In this document: positions 11,873-24,636 of the stretch, piece after piece | How the letters are laid out: each line of letters begins with the position of its first letter | How positions within the stretch are numbered: position 1 is the stretch's first letter | Assembly: GCA_020064725.1 (NCBI GenBank) | Contig: JAGTWJ010000002.1 | Span: forward strand, 1,798,001-1,862,000 | Origin: Drechslerella dactyloides | Taxonomy: Eukaryota > Ascomycota > Orbiliomycetes > Orbiliales > Orbiliaceae | DNA length: 64,000 nucleotides | Reading direction: 5' to 3' | Program-made: the position numbers and the translations under genes | Notes under the pieces: generated by a model | The model's input: only the letters and a program-made list of their open reading frames with translations | What the model was told of the DNA's origin: nothing | Databases searched by the model: none

Positions 11873-13350
11873 AATAAAATATAAAGATATATATATTTTA
11901 AAACTAGATTAATCTAATACTAAAATATTATCTAAAAAAATAATATAATTATTAAATAAAATTCTATCCTATTTATTAATATTTAATTAAAAAAAGATAA
12001 ACTTAATTAATTATAAAATAATTTTATACCTAAAATTTATATAGTTTACTAGAAAAATTTAAATAAATATTTATAAAAAAAATATTAAATAAATATAGAA
12101 ATTTCTATAAAAATAATCTAAATATTATTTATTTCTATTATATTTTTAATTTAATTTAATTAATTATAATAGGAATTAATTTTTAAAAAGCTTGAAAACT
12201 ATAATAATAAATATTATATTAAATAAAAATAATAAAAAAAAACAATTAATAATAATATAAGAAAATTAATTTTATAAATAATTTTCTTTTAATAATATAT
12301 TTAGATTTATAAATTTTAAATTTATATTAAATATATATTTAATATATCTATAAAAGAATAAATTATTTATAGAATACTTAAAATTAACTTTTATTAAAAT
12401 TATTAATAACAGCCAAAATACAATACTATTAAATATAAAAATACAATTAATAAAAAATATAATATTTTTTAACTATACTAAAAATCTATATACTATTATA
12501 TAATTATTTTATATAGACAAAATTTTACTAATTAATAGAAAGCCTATTAGTTTTAAACAAAAAATAATAAAAACCCATCTTAGTATAATCTTAATAATAA
12601 ATAATATTTTTTCAACAATATAGAATATTTTATTTATAAAAATTAAAGATATTATTTTTATAAAAAAAACAACACAGATATTTAACTATATAAATACTTT
12701 AATCTATATAATAATTGTTATAATAAATAAATATATTAATATTAATATTTTTTATATTATGATTATATTAAAAAACAACTATTTAAAGAAATTTTTAATA
12801 TTTTAAATATATTTATTATATAAAATATTTTAAAACATAGAATGATTATTATGTATACTATTACAGTAATACTAAAATATAAAAATAAGAAAAAATAATC
12901 TAAACTAAATAAATTTAAAAAAAATATATTGGATAGAATCAAAAATCTAATACAAGAATACAAAAAAAACCAAATAACCTACAAACCCAATAACTCTAAT
13001 CAGAATAATAACTTAAATTCAGAAAATAATTCTAACAAAATAGAATATACAATAGATAGCAAACCAAAAAAACTATTTTACATACTATATACAACATACA
13101 CCAGAACCTTTAATATATATAAAAAATGGGAAAAATATTTTAACACCTATTTTTATCAAAAATATAGGGAAACAATACTAAAAACCAAAACCAAATATTT
13201 TTATAAAAATTATATACACTATTTTTCAAAATATAACAAAAAACAACAACACTATTATATTTATTTAGTAGGAAAAAATAAAATCTATTATCTAAAATAT
13301 CTCTATAAATTCAACACTCTAAAGACTTACAAAAAACATATTTAATAATA
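11873..13350. other. AT-rich DNA with one K/N/Y-rich open frame of unknown origin
   Basis: About 1.5 kb between two transposons. Most of it has no coding frame. The exception is a 138-codon frame on the + strand at 12929-13345 (IKNLIQEYKKNQITYKPNNS near its start), which begins at a TTG rather than an ATG. It is rich in Lys, Asn, Tyr and Ile and lacks a recognisable domain. The + strand here keeps CA dinucleotides but has almost no TG. It may be a retroelement remnant; I do not call it a gene. Confidence 0.3.
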
Positions 13351-13352
13351 TA

Positions 13353-15243
13353 ACGTTTACGATAAGCGACCGAGCAGGACAAGCGACCAAACAGCCTCAC
13401 CACCCCACCCTAACAAAAACACTGGTTTTACTACCACACTACTATTATACTAGTCTAGATATATACTAAATAACTTATATACATATTTAAAATACCTATT
13501 GGTATATTTAAATATTATACCCAGACTCACTATAATTATTATAGTAATATATATGCATAAAAGTAGCCTCTGGCTAGGAGGTATACTAATATTTTAGAGG
13601 TGCTAGCTACTTAACTACTTTGTCTATAATATTATTATCTAAGATTTTGTTAGTTTGATATATAATAAATATACTTTTATATTATATATATTATTTTTTT
13701 AGTTACTGGTGTTTATTTAGTAGTTTATTTATAAAGTGGAGTATTATGTTCTTTGTATGTATAAGTATTATTTAGTATATTATTGTTTGTGTTCTTTTAG
13801 ATAGCTAATCTACAACTACTAGTAATAATATAGAAAAGGTATTCTGGTATTAAATAATCTGGTTTTTAATTAAACCTATTTATAGGTTAATTTCTAATAG
13901 GTTTAATAGTATTTTTATAATCCAAGTAGCTACCATATTTATAATACTTAGATGTAAATTCACTAGAATAGCTACTAACAACTATATATCTAACTTTAAT
14001 AAAACTTTATCAAGATCATAAAGTATAATACCAGCTCCAACAAAGCTGCTATATATGTTTTTAAATGTTATTACAGCAATAAATATTTTATAAAATCCAG
14101 AAAGAAACTCCAGCTTAGAGATATAATTAATGTACACACACATTAAATTCTCCACTTCTTTGTTATATACCTATTTTAGTAATCTAAAGCAGTTAATATC
14201 TAATAACTAGAAAATATATAATAAATATAGTAGTATATAGATTATAATAATTTTATATTCTTAGCAAAACAACTCAAAAGTAGCTAAATAATGGCTTTTA
14301 TGACCATTTAGGATTAATAGCTAATAATCTAAATAGTAGTGCCACACTATATTCTTATTAAAATACTATAGCCATTATAAAACAAGCTTATTTATTATTC
14401 AGCTATTATTAGAAAACACAATAACCCAATCTGTTAATAACTTAATAGCTATATACCAACTAACTAAATAGTACTATCTAGTAAGGATAATAAATGGTAG
14501 TACTATCCAACCTTTTATATTTATTCTTTAGATAATTGTTGCTTATTCACAGTTCTTAGGCTGTACTAACTTTGTTTTATTGCATATTTTGATATCTATA
14601 ATAATAGTAGTTGTAGATATCATACCTATTACAAAACTAGTTTTATTAAAGTTATAAATATCATTATCTATAATACTATATTTAATTTTTATAACTTTAA
14701 TTAACTAAAACCACTTATTAATAAATATAAAATCTTTATATTTTATTTACTAGTAGTTGTACTTCTTAAATAAACATATTTATAACTCTGGGTAATATTT
14801 AACAAAGTTATTAACCCACCTCTTACCAACACATCACATATTATTATTGCTATATATTAACAACAGTTAATTAGCTATATCTTCCACATTACTTAGTCTA
14901 AGATAAAAAGAGCACACATATAGTTCAAATATATATTAAACAATAACATCCTCTTTTAAATCTATAAGATTTCACAATTTAGAAATACTGTCACACTTTA
15001 AAATACAGCCATAATAGTGGTGGCTAAGAGTAGATCAAGGGACATTATATAGTTTAGCAATAGCTAAAATACTTAATTTTTCATCATTTTCTAAAACTTT
15101 AATAGCTAAAATTATTCGGGATTCAATTATAGAGGCAGTCATTATAGTGGTTGTAGGTATATGTAGTAATAAAGTTAGGATGGGGGTAGAGGCCGGGTGG
15201 GCTGCTCGGTCGCTTGTCCTGCTCGGTCGCTTATCGTAAACGT
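13353..15243 (-). mobile_element. pogo-like transposon, complete
   Basis: A 1,891-bp element with TIRs beginning acgtttacgataagcgac and TA on both sides (13351-13352, 15244-15245). The transposase relic is on the - strand: the knuckle-coding end is near 13,500-13,560 and the N-terminal helix-turn-helix near 15,050-15,140. Dense stops at expected Gln/Trp codons indicate RIP. The TIR word (accgagca / accaaaca) differs from the other subfamilies. Confidence 0.9.
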
Positions 15244-15245
15244 TA

Positions 15246-16397
15246 ACTCAAAAAATTAAAAAGGTTTTAAAACTAATAAAAACATACTAAAACAAAAAAT
15301 CCCAATCTTTATAAAAAACTTACTTTTATTTTATTTATATTTAGAAAACTTATAAAAATCTTAATTAATAGTAAAACAAAAAAAAAATTATATTTTTATT
15401 ACTATAATATAAAAATATTAATTTAAAATATAACAAAAATCTAATATTTATTAAATCACTACCTTTTTATATTAAATTTTAGAAAAAGTTATTTAAAAAA
15501 CAATTTTTAAATTATTTATTAATAAATATCTAAAAAAATATATATAATATATATTTTAAATTTTTTAAAAAATATTTTATTAATTTTTAGATTCTTATAA
15601 TTAACAAAATACAACTCTAGTATTAATTAAAAAAAAATTATTTTTAATAATTATAACTACCAAAAAATTACTAAAATATAATTAATTAATAAAAATATTT
15701 TAAAAGAAATCTATTTAAGACTTATAATATATTTATTTTAAAAAAAAATTAAAAATAAATATAAATATAAACTAAATACTTTATAATAAATATAAATTCA
15801 AATTAAAAAACTATATATAATAATTAAAATATTAAATATTTTTAAATAAATATTTAAAAAAAAATAAAATTTTAAATTATATTAAAAAAAAAAATTTATT
15901 AGAAATTAACTTATTTAAATATTTAATATTTTTATAAAAAAAAATATAATTAAAATTATATCTATTTATAGATATATTAATTAAGAAATAGTAATATTCT
16001 AAAAATATATTAAAAAAAATTTTTAAAATAAAATATATATAATTTTTTAATTTATTAATAGAATATCTTATTTTATTTATAAAAAAAAAAATTTAAATAA
16101 ATTATAAATCTATATTAATTATTAAACTTTTAATATAATAATTATTAAAAATAGAAAACTTTTATTTTTTATCAATAAATTTTTTAATAAAATATTAGAT
16201 ATTATAATTTATATAAAACTTAATTTTATTAATATATATTATAATATTAAAATTAAATATAAATTATTTAAATATTTAGTTATATTTTTTAAATTAATTA
16301 ATATATTTATAATTTTTTAAATATTTATAAATTATATTTTATAAAAATATCTCAACAATATATATATAATATACTTAAACAATATCTTTATTTATAA
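15246..16397. other. AT-rich degraded DNA, no gene
   Basis: About 1.15 kb composed almost only of A and T, with long A runs. No open frame, TIR or motif is recognisable. Probably an old, heavily RIP-mutated repeat. Confidence 0.5.
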
Positions 16398-16399
16398 TA

Positions 16400-18542
16400 A
16401 CGTATTCCACAAGCGAGCGAACACCCCAAGCAAGCAAACACCCTCCCCACCCCACCCTAACAAAAACACCACCTTTACTACCACACCACTACTAGAATGG
16501 CGCGGGAAATCCACACTATACTAACCTTAATCTTTAAGATATCTCTTAACAAATTCAGATATTATAACCAGACTCACCACAACAACTACAACATAATATT
16601 CTTTCAAAAATAACCTCTAACTAAAAACTATTTCAGCAGTTTAAATATTCTATCTACTTATCCTACCTACCTATAATATTATTATTTAGGATTTTATTAA
16701 TTTAGTATATAATAAATATACTTTCTTATTATATATACTATCTTTTTACTTACCAGCACTTAAATAATACCTGATTTACAAAACACAATATTATATTCTC
16801 CACCTATATAAACACTAATTAATATATTATTATTTATATCTTTTTAATAAACTAGTCCACAGCAGCCAATAATAACATTAAAAAACTATTTAAATACTAA
16901 ATAATCTAGTTTTTAATAAACTTTAATTATAAACTAATTTCTAAAGAATTCATTAGTATTTTTATTATCCAAATAACTACTATATATATAATACCAAAGC
17001 ATAAATTCACCAGAATAAACACTAGTAACTGGATATCTAACTTTAAAAAAACCTTATTAAAATTATAAAATATAATCCCAGCTCCAACAAAGCTACTACA
17101 TATATTCTTAAATATTATTATAGTAATAAATATTTTATAAAACCTAGAAAAAAACTCTAGCTTACTAATATAGTTAATATTTATATATATTAAATCCTCC
17201 ACCTAGCAACTATATACCTATTTTAATAATCCAAAACACCCAATATCCAACAACTAAAAAAAATATAAAGAATATAATAATATACAAACTATAATAATCT
17301 TATATTTTTAACAATAAAACTCAAAGGCAACCAAATAATAATTTTTATAATTATCTAAAACTAATAACCAGTAATCTGAAATACAGCATCATATTATAAA
17401 TTAGTTAAAGTACTTTATTTACTCTATAGCAAGCTCATTTATTATCTAATTATTATTAAAAAATATAATAACCCAATCCTTTAATAAGTTAGTTTCTATA
17501 TACTAGTTAATTAAATAATATTTACTAATTAAAATAATAAATAATAATATTATCTAACTTTTTATATATATTTTCTAAATAACTATTATCTATTTATAAT
17601 TCCTAAGTTATACCAGCTTTATTTTATTATAGATTTTAACACCTATAATAATTATAGTAGAAGAAATTATATTTATTATAAAATTTATCTTATCAAAATT
17701 ATATATATCATTATCCACAATACCATATTTAGCCTTTACAACTTATACAAGCTATAACTAATTACTAATAAATTTATAATCTTTATATTTAACCTATTAA
17801 TAGTCATACTTTCTAGATAGACACATTTAAAGCTCCAAACAACATTTTATAAAATTTACTACCCAGTTTTTATTAATATAATATAAACTATCACCAGCAC
17901 ATATTAATAACAACTAATTAACCATATCTTCTATATTATCTAATTTAAAATAAAAAAATCACACACATAACTCAAATATATATTAGACAATAATATTTTT
18001 TTTTAATTATATAAGATTCTATAATTTCAATATACTATCACTCTATAAAAAGCATCTATTACACCAATAAATAAAAATTATTTAAAAAATATTAACGTAT
18101 TCCACAAGCGAGCGGACCACACAAGCGAGCGGACCACCCCATATAAACCAACACCCTACCAAAACACTTTTTATTGATAACTTAATCAATAATTAATTTA
18201 AAATTAGAATAAAATTAATCTTGTTTATATGAACTATTACAAATCTAAAAATATTTTTTTAAATTTTTTTATATTAAATTAAAGAAATATACAAGGGGGG
18301 TGGTCCGGTCGCTTGTCTGGTCCAGTCGCTTATTGTTGACGTTATATAATTTAATTATTATTATAATACTTAATTTTTCATCTTTTTTTAAAACTCTAAT
18401 AACTAAGATTATTTAGAATTTAATTATAAAAGCCATCATTATAATAATTATAAATATAGATAATAATAAAAAAGAAAAAGAAGTAAGGTCACTTAGTAGG
18501 GTATTCGCTCGCTTGGGGTATTCGCTCGCTTGTGGAATACGT
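16400..18542 (-). mobile_element. pogo-like transposon hosting a 249-bp MITE
   Basis: The TIRs begin acgtattccacaagcgagcg, with TA at 16398-16399 and 18543-18544. Subtracting the nested MITE (18095-18342) leaves about 1,893 bp. The transposase relic is on the - strand; the longest surviving frame, 16927-17202, encodes part of the DDE region (SKLEFFSRFYKIF, SSFVGAGIIFYN). It shares its TIR class with the element at 9125 and with the foldback elements. Confidence 0.9.
18095..18342. mobile_element. 248-bp MITE with mismatched (hybrid) ends, copy 1
   Basis: TA-flanked (18093-18094, 18343-18344) and non-coding. The left end begins acgtattccacaagcgag. The right end, reverse complemented, begins acgtcaacaataagcgac. 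These belong to two different TIR classes, although the inner parts of both (ggaccacacaagcg / ggaccagacaagcg) agree. It is nearly identical to the copy at 20042-20290, differing by about one G/A change and one T in a T run. Confidence 0.88.
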
Positions 18543-18544
18543 TA

Positions 18545-18773
18545 TAGACCTTAACAAATATTAAAAATATATTAATTAAATCTTTAAAATCCTAAATTAA
18601 TATAAACTTAAAATTAAGCTAAAAAAATTTAAATTTAAAATTATTAAAATTAAATTTCTAGAAATTATTATAATTCTATATAATATATAAATAAATTTTA
18701 AAAAAATATAAACTATACAAAATTAATTAATACCTAAAATACTTAAAAAAGTATAAGTTTTTTTAAAACTATA
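18545..18773. other. short AT-rich spacer
   Basis: About 230 bp of AT-only sequence between two transposons, with no feature seen. Confidence 0.4.
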
Positions 18774-18775
18774 TA

Positions 18776-19966
18776 ACATCAATGATAAGCAAACAGATCA
18801 GACAAGCGAGCGGATCACCTCACCACACCTACGCACCCACCACTCCTCCTATACCTTATACCTCCACAACCACCGCAATACCTCTACAACCAAATCCAGA
18901 GTTCTTCTAGTTATTAAAGCTATGAAAAAAAACCAAGAATTAAGTATTCAAGTTACTATTAAACATTATAATATCTTTTATATTACCTTAGTCTACCAAT
19001 ATAATAGCTGTTTTTTATAATATAATAACATCCCTAAATCATAAAACCTTACAAAATTGAAAAAAAATACCATTATTTAATATATATTTAAACTATATAT
19101 ACAGTCTTTTCATCTTAAACTAAATAATGTGGAAGATATAGCTAATTAACTACTACTAATATATAATAATAATAATATATAATATATTAATAAAAAATAA
19201 ATTAATAACTTTATTAAATACTACCTAAAATTATAGATATATCTGTTTAAAAAGTATGATTATTAGTAAATGAAATATAAAGATCCTGTATTTATTAGTA
19301 AGTAGTTTTAGTTAATAGAGGCTATAAAAACTAAATACAGTATTACAAATAATAACATTTATAATTTTGATGAGACTGGTTTTACAATAGGTATAATATC
19401 TACAACTACTGTTGTTATAGGTGCTGAAATACACAATAAAGCTAAACTGGTATAGCCTGGGAATCATAAGTGGGTAATAATTATCCAGAGAATAAATACA
19501 GAAAATTAAGCAATACCACTATTTATTATCTTTACTAAACAACATTATTTAATTAGCTAATATATAGCAACAAAACTACCAACAAATTAAGTTATTATAC
19601 TTTCTAATAATAGCTAAATAATAAATAAACTCACTTTATAATAACTAAAATACTTTAACAAGTTTATAACATAGTACTACATTTTAGACTACTAGTTATT
19701 AATTCTAGATAATTATAAAAACTACTATTTTATTACTTTTGAGCTATACTGCCAGAAGTATAAGATTATTATAATCTATATACCACTATATTTATCGTAT
19801 ATCCTCCAGCTACTAGATATTAACTACTTTAAACTATTAAAATAGGTATATAATCATAAAATAAAGAACTTAGTATACATATATATTAATTATATCTTTA
19901 AACTGGAGTTTCTCACCAGATTCTACAAGATATTTACTACTACAATAATATCTAAAAATATATATA
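18776..19966 (+). mobile_element. 5' part of a pogo-like transposon, separated from its 3' part
   Basis: The TIR (acatcaatgataagcaaac, a G-to-A variant of the TIR at 7216) follows TA at 18774-18775. A forward transposase relic runs from the helix-turn-helix into the DDE region and stops exactly at the TA target of the foldback element at 19967. The continuation beyond that element (21289 on) is unrelated copia-like DNA. The missing 3' part is at 7216-7914: the two parts add up to about 1,888 bp, the family length, and join without gain or loss. Confidence 0.87.
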
Positions 19967-21288
19967 ACGTATTCCACAAGCGAGCGAACATCCCAAGCGA
20001 GCGAACACCCCCCCAGCCCACCAAAAACCTTTTTATTAATAACGTATTCCACAAGCGAGCGGACCACACAAGCGAGCGGACCACCCCATATAAACCAACA
20101 CCCTACCAAAACACTTTTTATTGATAACTTAATCAATAATTAATTTAAAATTAGAATAAAATTAATCTTGTTTATATAAACTATTACAAATCTAAAAATA
20201 TTTTTTTAAATTTTTTTTATATTAAATTAAAGAAATATACAAGGGGGGTGGTCCGGTCGCTTGTCTGGTCCAGTCGCTTATTGTTGACGTTATATTAATA
20301 AATATTTATTATAAAATTATAGAAAAATTACTTCTTTAAATAATAGTTTAAAATAATCTAATTAGTATTTTTTTTATTTTTTAATATTAATATTAAATTA
20401 ATAATAATTATTTTAAATATTGTTAAAAACAACACATTTTTTTATTGTTTGACTCTAAATATCTAAATAATTTACGAACGAAAATCTTTAAAAATTAAAA
20501 ATCTAATAAATAATGATATAATCTAGGCCTGTTTAAAGCTACTATTTATAATAATAAAAATTAAGTTCTAGAAACTCTGCTAAAGTTGGCACAACACACT
20601 AACTATTTTTTTAAAATAATTATACATAAATATAATTAAAAAAATTAAAAAAATAAATTTGAATTTAATATATTAAAACTTTTTTATTTTTATTTTTTTA
20701 ATTTTTTTTTATATATTATATAATTTAATATCAATATTTTTAATTTTTATAATAAAATTTTATAAAAAATTGAATTTTTATTAAAAAAATTTAAAAAAAA
20801 TTATAAAATAAAATATTAATTTACTTTAATTTAAAAAAAATTTTAGGATTTTTTTTATTATATTTTTATATATAATTATAATAAAAAATAGCTAGTGTGT
20901 AGTCAGTGTGTTGTGCTAACTTTAGCAAAATCTATAAATCTTAATTTTTAATATAATAGATAGAGGTTTTGTACAGGCCTAGATTATATATTTATTTAAT
21001 AGATTTCTTATTTTTAAAGATTTTTATTTATATATAATAAAGATATTTACTGGCAAACACTTAAGATTATATGCTGTTTTTTAAAAATTTTAAATTAATT
21101 ATTATTAATTTATTTTTATATTTAAAAAATGTAAAAAAATATAATGAATTGATTTTAATTTATATTAGTTGAAAGATATTTTTTTTATAATTTTTTAAGA
21201 GATATTAATTAGAATATTAATAAAAAGGTTTTGGTGGGGTGTTGGGGTGTTCGCTCACTTGGGGTGTTCGCTCGCTTGTGGAATACGT
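19967..21288. mobile_element. 1.07-kb foldback element, copy A2, hosting a MITE
   Basis: TA-flanked (19965-19966, 21289-21290) with acgtattccacaagcgagcg ends. Without the nested MITE (20042-20290 plus TA) it is about 1,071 bp, matching copies A and B. It has the same symmetric inverted-repeat architecture, with aggcctgt near 20526 and tacaggcct near 20973. Its ends are identical to copy B in inverted orientation. Confidence 0.88.
20042..20290. mobile_element. 249-bp MITE with hybrid ends, copy 2
   Basis: TA-flanked (20040-20041, 20291-20292). It is nearly identical to 18095-18342, with the same pair of unlike ends, and is inserted 75 bp inside the foldback element. Its near-identity in a block where longer repeats are strongly diverged suggests recent movement or escape from RIP because of its short length. 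Confidence 0.88.
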
Positions 21289-21290
21289 TA

Positions 21291-24200
21291 TACTTAGAAA
21301 AACTATAATAATACATAATAAAACACAATCTATCCAATATATTAAAGAATTATTAAAACTAATACAAATTAATTTCAATAGACCATAGAAAATATCCTTA
21401 TTTTATAAATACTATATAAATCCTATTAATACAATTTTCTTAATATATAGCTTATTTTATATATAACAAAATAAGATTTATATAAGTTATATTTATAAAA
21501 AACAAAAAACACTTTAATTTATTATTTAAAATATTTATTAAAAAAATAAAAAAATAGTTATTTATATCTTAAAGTACAGAAAATCTGCTTTAATAATATT
21601 AAAAAACTAGTTTTAATAAAAATCTAAGTAATTTATAAAATAAAGAATATAGAAATTGAAAATAATATATTTTATTATTTAAAATAAAATAAAATTATAG
21701 AATAAATAATTAGAATAATTAACTATAAAACATCTACTATACTAATTAATTTAGAATTTTTTAAAATATTCTGGGTTGAGATTAGCCAAATAGTAGTATA
21801 TTTATATAATAGATTATCTTTAATAAGAAAAACACCTACCCAAAGCTTCTAAAAAAATAAACAAATTAATTTAATTATATTAACCAAAACAAAAAATAAT
21901 ATATATTCTAAAACACCTTATAAATTATTTTATAAAAATACCTTAATATATAATCTCTTTTTATTTAGTTATTATATATATATAATATTATCTAAATAAT
22001 AAAAAGCTAAACAAACTGTATAATTAAAAACTTAGAAAAATATTTTTATTAAATATATATAAACTATAAAATAATTTAGAATATAAAATATAATTTATAA
22101 TATAATTTATAATATTTATAATATTAAAATAATAAAAGATTTTTTTTTTATAAAAAAAAACTTTATAAAGTATTTTTTAATATAAAAGAAATTACTAATA
22201 TATAAAATAATAAATAATATATTACTCTAATTAGAATTAAAAAAATAATTATAAAGTAGTTTATAATTAACAACAGCCTAAAAGATATTTTTTATATTTA
22301 ATAAAAAAGATCAAGAGATTTTATTAATTAAACTACAAACTAATATAATAAAAAACTTTAAAAAATTAATAATTCTACTAGAAAACCTAAATATAGATAA
22401 ATCTCAATACACAAACTATAACAAAAAATAGATTTTAACCACAAACAATCTATAAAAATCTTATAGTATACAAAAACAGTTATAGTGAAAACCTCAGATC
22501 ATAAAATAAAAAATAAGAAAATCTATACTCTAATTAAACCCCAGATCTTTAAACAAACCCTTAAATTATTTAATAAAAAAAAATAACTATTAATAATACA
22601 AAATAAATTATAATTTTTAAAATAAAAACTTATATAAAAAGTTATAAATTAAATCCTAAAAAAAACTAAAGTAATAGAAGTTAGATAAATATTCAAATAT
22701 AAAATAATTATAAAAAATAGTTTATAATATAAAGTATAACTAGTTATTAAAAAATATAAACAACAATATAGGATTTATTTTATAAAGATTTATACACTTA
22801 TTATTAATTTAAAGATAATATATACTCTATTAATCATAATTACTATCTTAAACTTAAAGATCTATCAAATAGATATTAAAATAATTTTTCTTAATACTAA
22901 ACTATCTAAAAAAAAGTATATTTATATAAAACTATTTCTAAGATTTAAATAGTTAATAAAAAATTAAAATATAATTATCCTATATTTCCACAAATTATTT
23001 TATAATTTAAAATAAATTTTTAATTTATAAAATAAAAATTTAAAGAATAAACTACTTAATACTATTTTTCTAATTAAGTTTTAATAATTAAATATAGATA
23101 AATACTTTTTTATATTAACTAATATTTTAATAAGAATTTATATAGATAATATACTATTATTTTTAAAAAATATAAAGATTATTTAAATAGTAAAATAAAT
23201 TATTATAGTAATATATACAATTATAGATCTAAAAAAAACCAAAAAGTTTCTTAGAATACAAATTATAAAAGATAAATTAATTTTTTTTTTTTTTATAAAT
23301 TAGACTAAGTATATAAATAAGATTTTAAACAAGTTTAATTATATAGATTATAGATATCTATATTAATATTAATTAATCTATAGATAAAATAATAGAATAA
23401 ATATTTCTCTATTAAGAATATCTTCCTATATTAAAGTATATTAGGTAATTTTACATACTTAACTCAATATATAAAACTAGATCTAACATATTTATATATA
23501 AAACTCAGTTAATTTATAAATTATCTTATATAAGAATAATAAAAAACTATAGATTATATATATAAATATTTAATTAATATAAGATAAATAATAGTTATAT
23601 ATAGTAGATTAAATTATAATTTAAAAAAATTTATTAATACTAACTAAATATAGAATATAGTAAATGAAATAATAGCTAGAAGATCTATATTAAGTTATAT
23701 ATTTTATATAAAAAATATAGTAATCTTTTGGTTAAATAAATTATAAACTATTATAATAAAATTAAATATAAAAACAGAAATTATAGTTATTAATTATATA
23801 GAAAAAGAAATTATATAACTATATAAATTATTAATTAAATTATAGCTATTTACTAGTCTAGATTATAAAGTATAAGATATAAAAAAATAATTAATATCTT
23901 TTCTAATAACTCTTTTATTTTATAATAACTAAGAAGTTATTAAAATAAGTAAAAATCTAGATAATCAACAATATACAAAATACTTTAATATATAGTATTT
24001 TTGGATTAAAAAGAAATTTATTAATAAAAAATTTAATATAATTTATCTTTCTATAGGTTAAATAATAATAGATATCTTTACTAAGATATTCTTTAAGTTA
24101 TTTTATAATATATATACTTACTAAGTCTATATCTTAATCAAAAGATTTAGAAAATAAATTTTGATATTCAATAATATATTTTAAATTAAAAATTAAATTA

Positions 24201-24350
24201 TAAGATAAAATCCTATATTAAGTACTCCCTCTATCCATAAAATAATTCAAAATAGTAATCTATTAAAATAAAATATCCTTTAAATCTTTTAAAAACTAGG
24301 AAATAAAATAAAACAATAGAAACATATAAAAAAACTATTTAATTAGGTGG
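21291..24350 (+). mobile_element. Ty1/copia-type retrotransposon relic, heavily RIP-degraded
   Basis: On the + strand, broken reading frames show copia reverse-transcriptase and RNase H landmarks. DIKIIFLN (for DVKTAFLNG) is near 22871-22897, IYIDNILLF (for the YVDDLL box) near 23137-23163, and toward the end KHFNIQYFWIKEKF followed by IADIFTKIF (the usual HIDIRYHFIRE..ADIFTKPL block) near 23975-24100. Stops are frequent. No LTR pair could be delimited. The purine-rich aattaggtggtaat at 24341-24354 might be the polypurine tract, with the 3' LTR beginning after it. Confidence 0.75.
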
Positions 24351-24634
24351 TAATATTATATACTGAGTAAGCCACTTATAGGGAAAAAAATATAGTTTAA
24401 GTTAATATTATATAATAAAAATAATATAAATCATATAAAATACCTAAAATCCTTTATAAACTAAAGTATAATTTATAAATAAATAAAAGAAAAAGCCTTA
24501 AAAATATCTTCTTAGTTTAGATAACAAAATAAGTTAATAGGCCTGCTATCTTATTATTAAGATAATTTATAAATTGAAAAATAGATTAAATATATATACT
24601 ACCACTCTTAAATAAACTTATAATATATATTATA
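24351..24634. other. possible 3' LTR remnant of the copia element
   Basis: About 280 bp follow the copia RNase H relic and the purine-rich tract. I see no matching upstream LTR, so the call is positional inference only. Confidence 0.25.
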
Positions 24635-24636
24635 TA

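Noticed and set aside
19870..20136. 88-codon reverse frame across the foldback and MITE ends
   Set aside because: It reads through three nested element ends; it is produced by GC-rich TIRs, not a gene.
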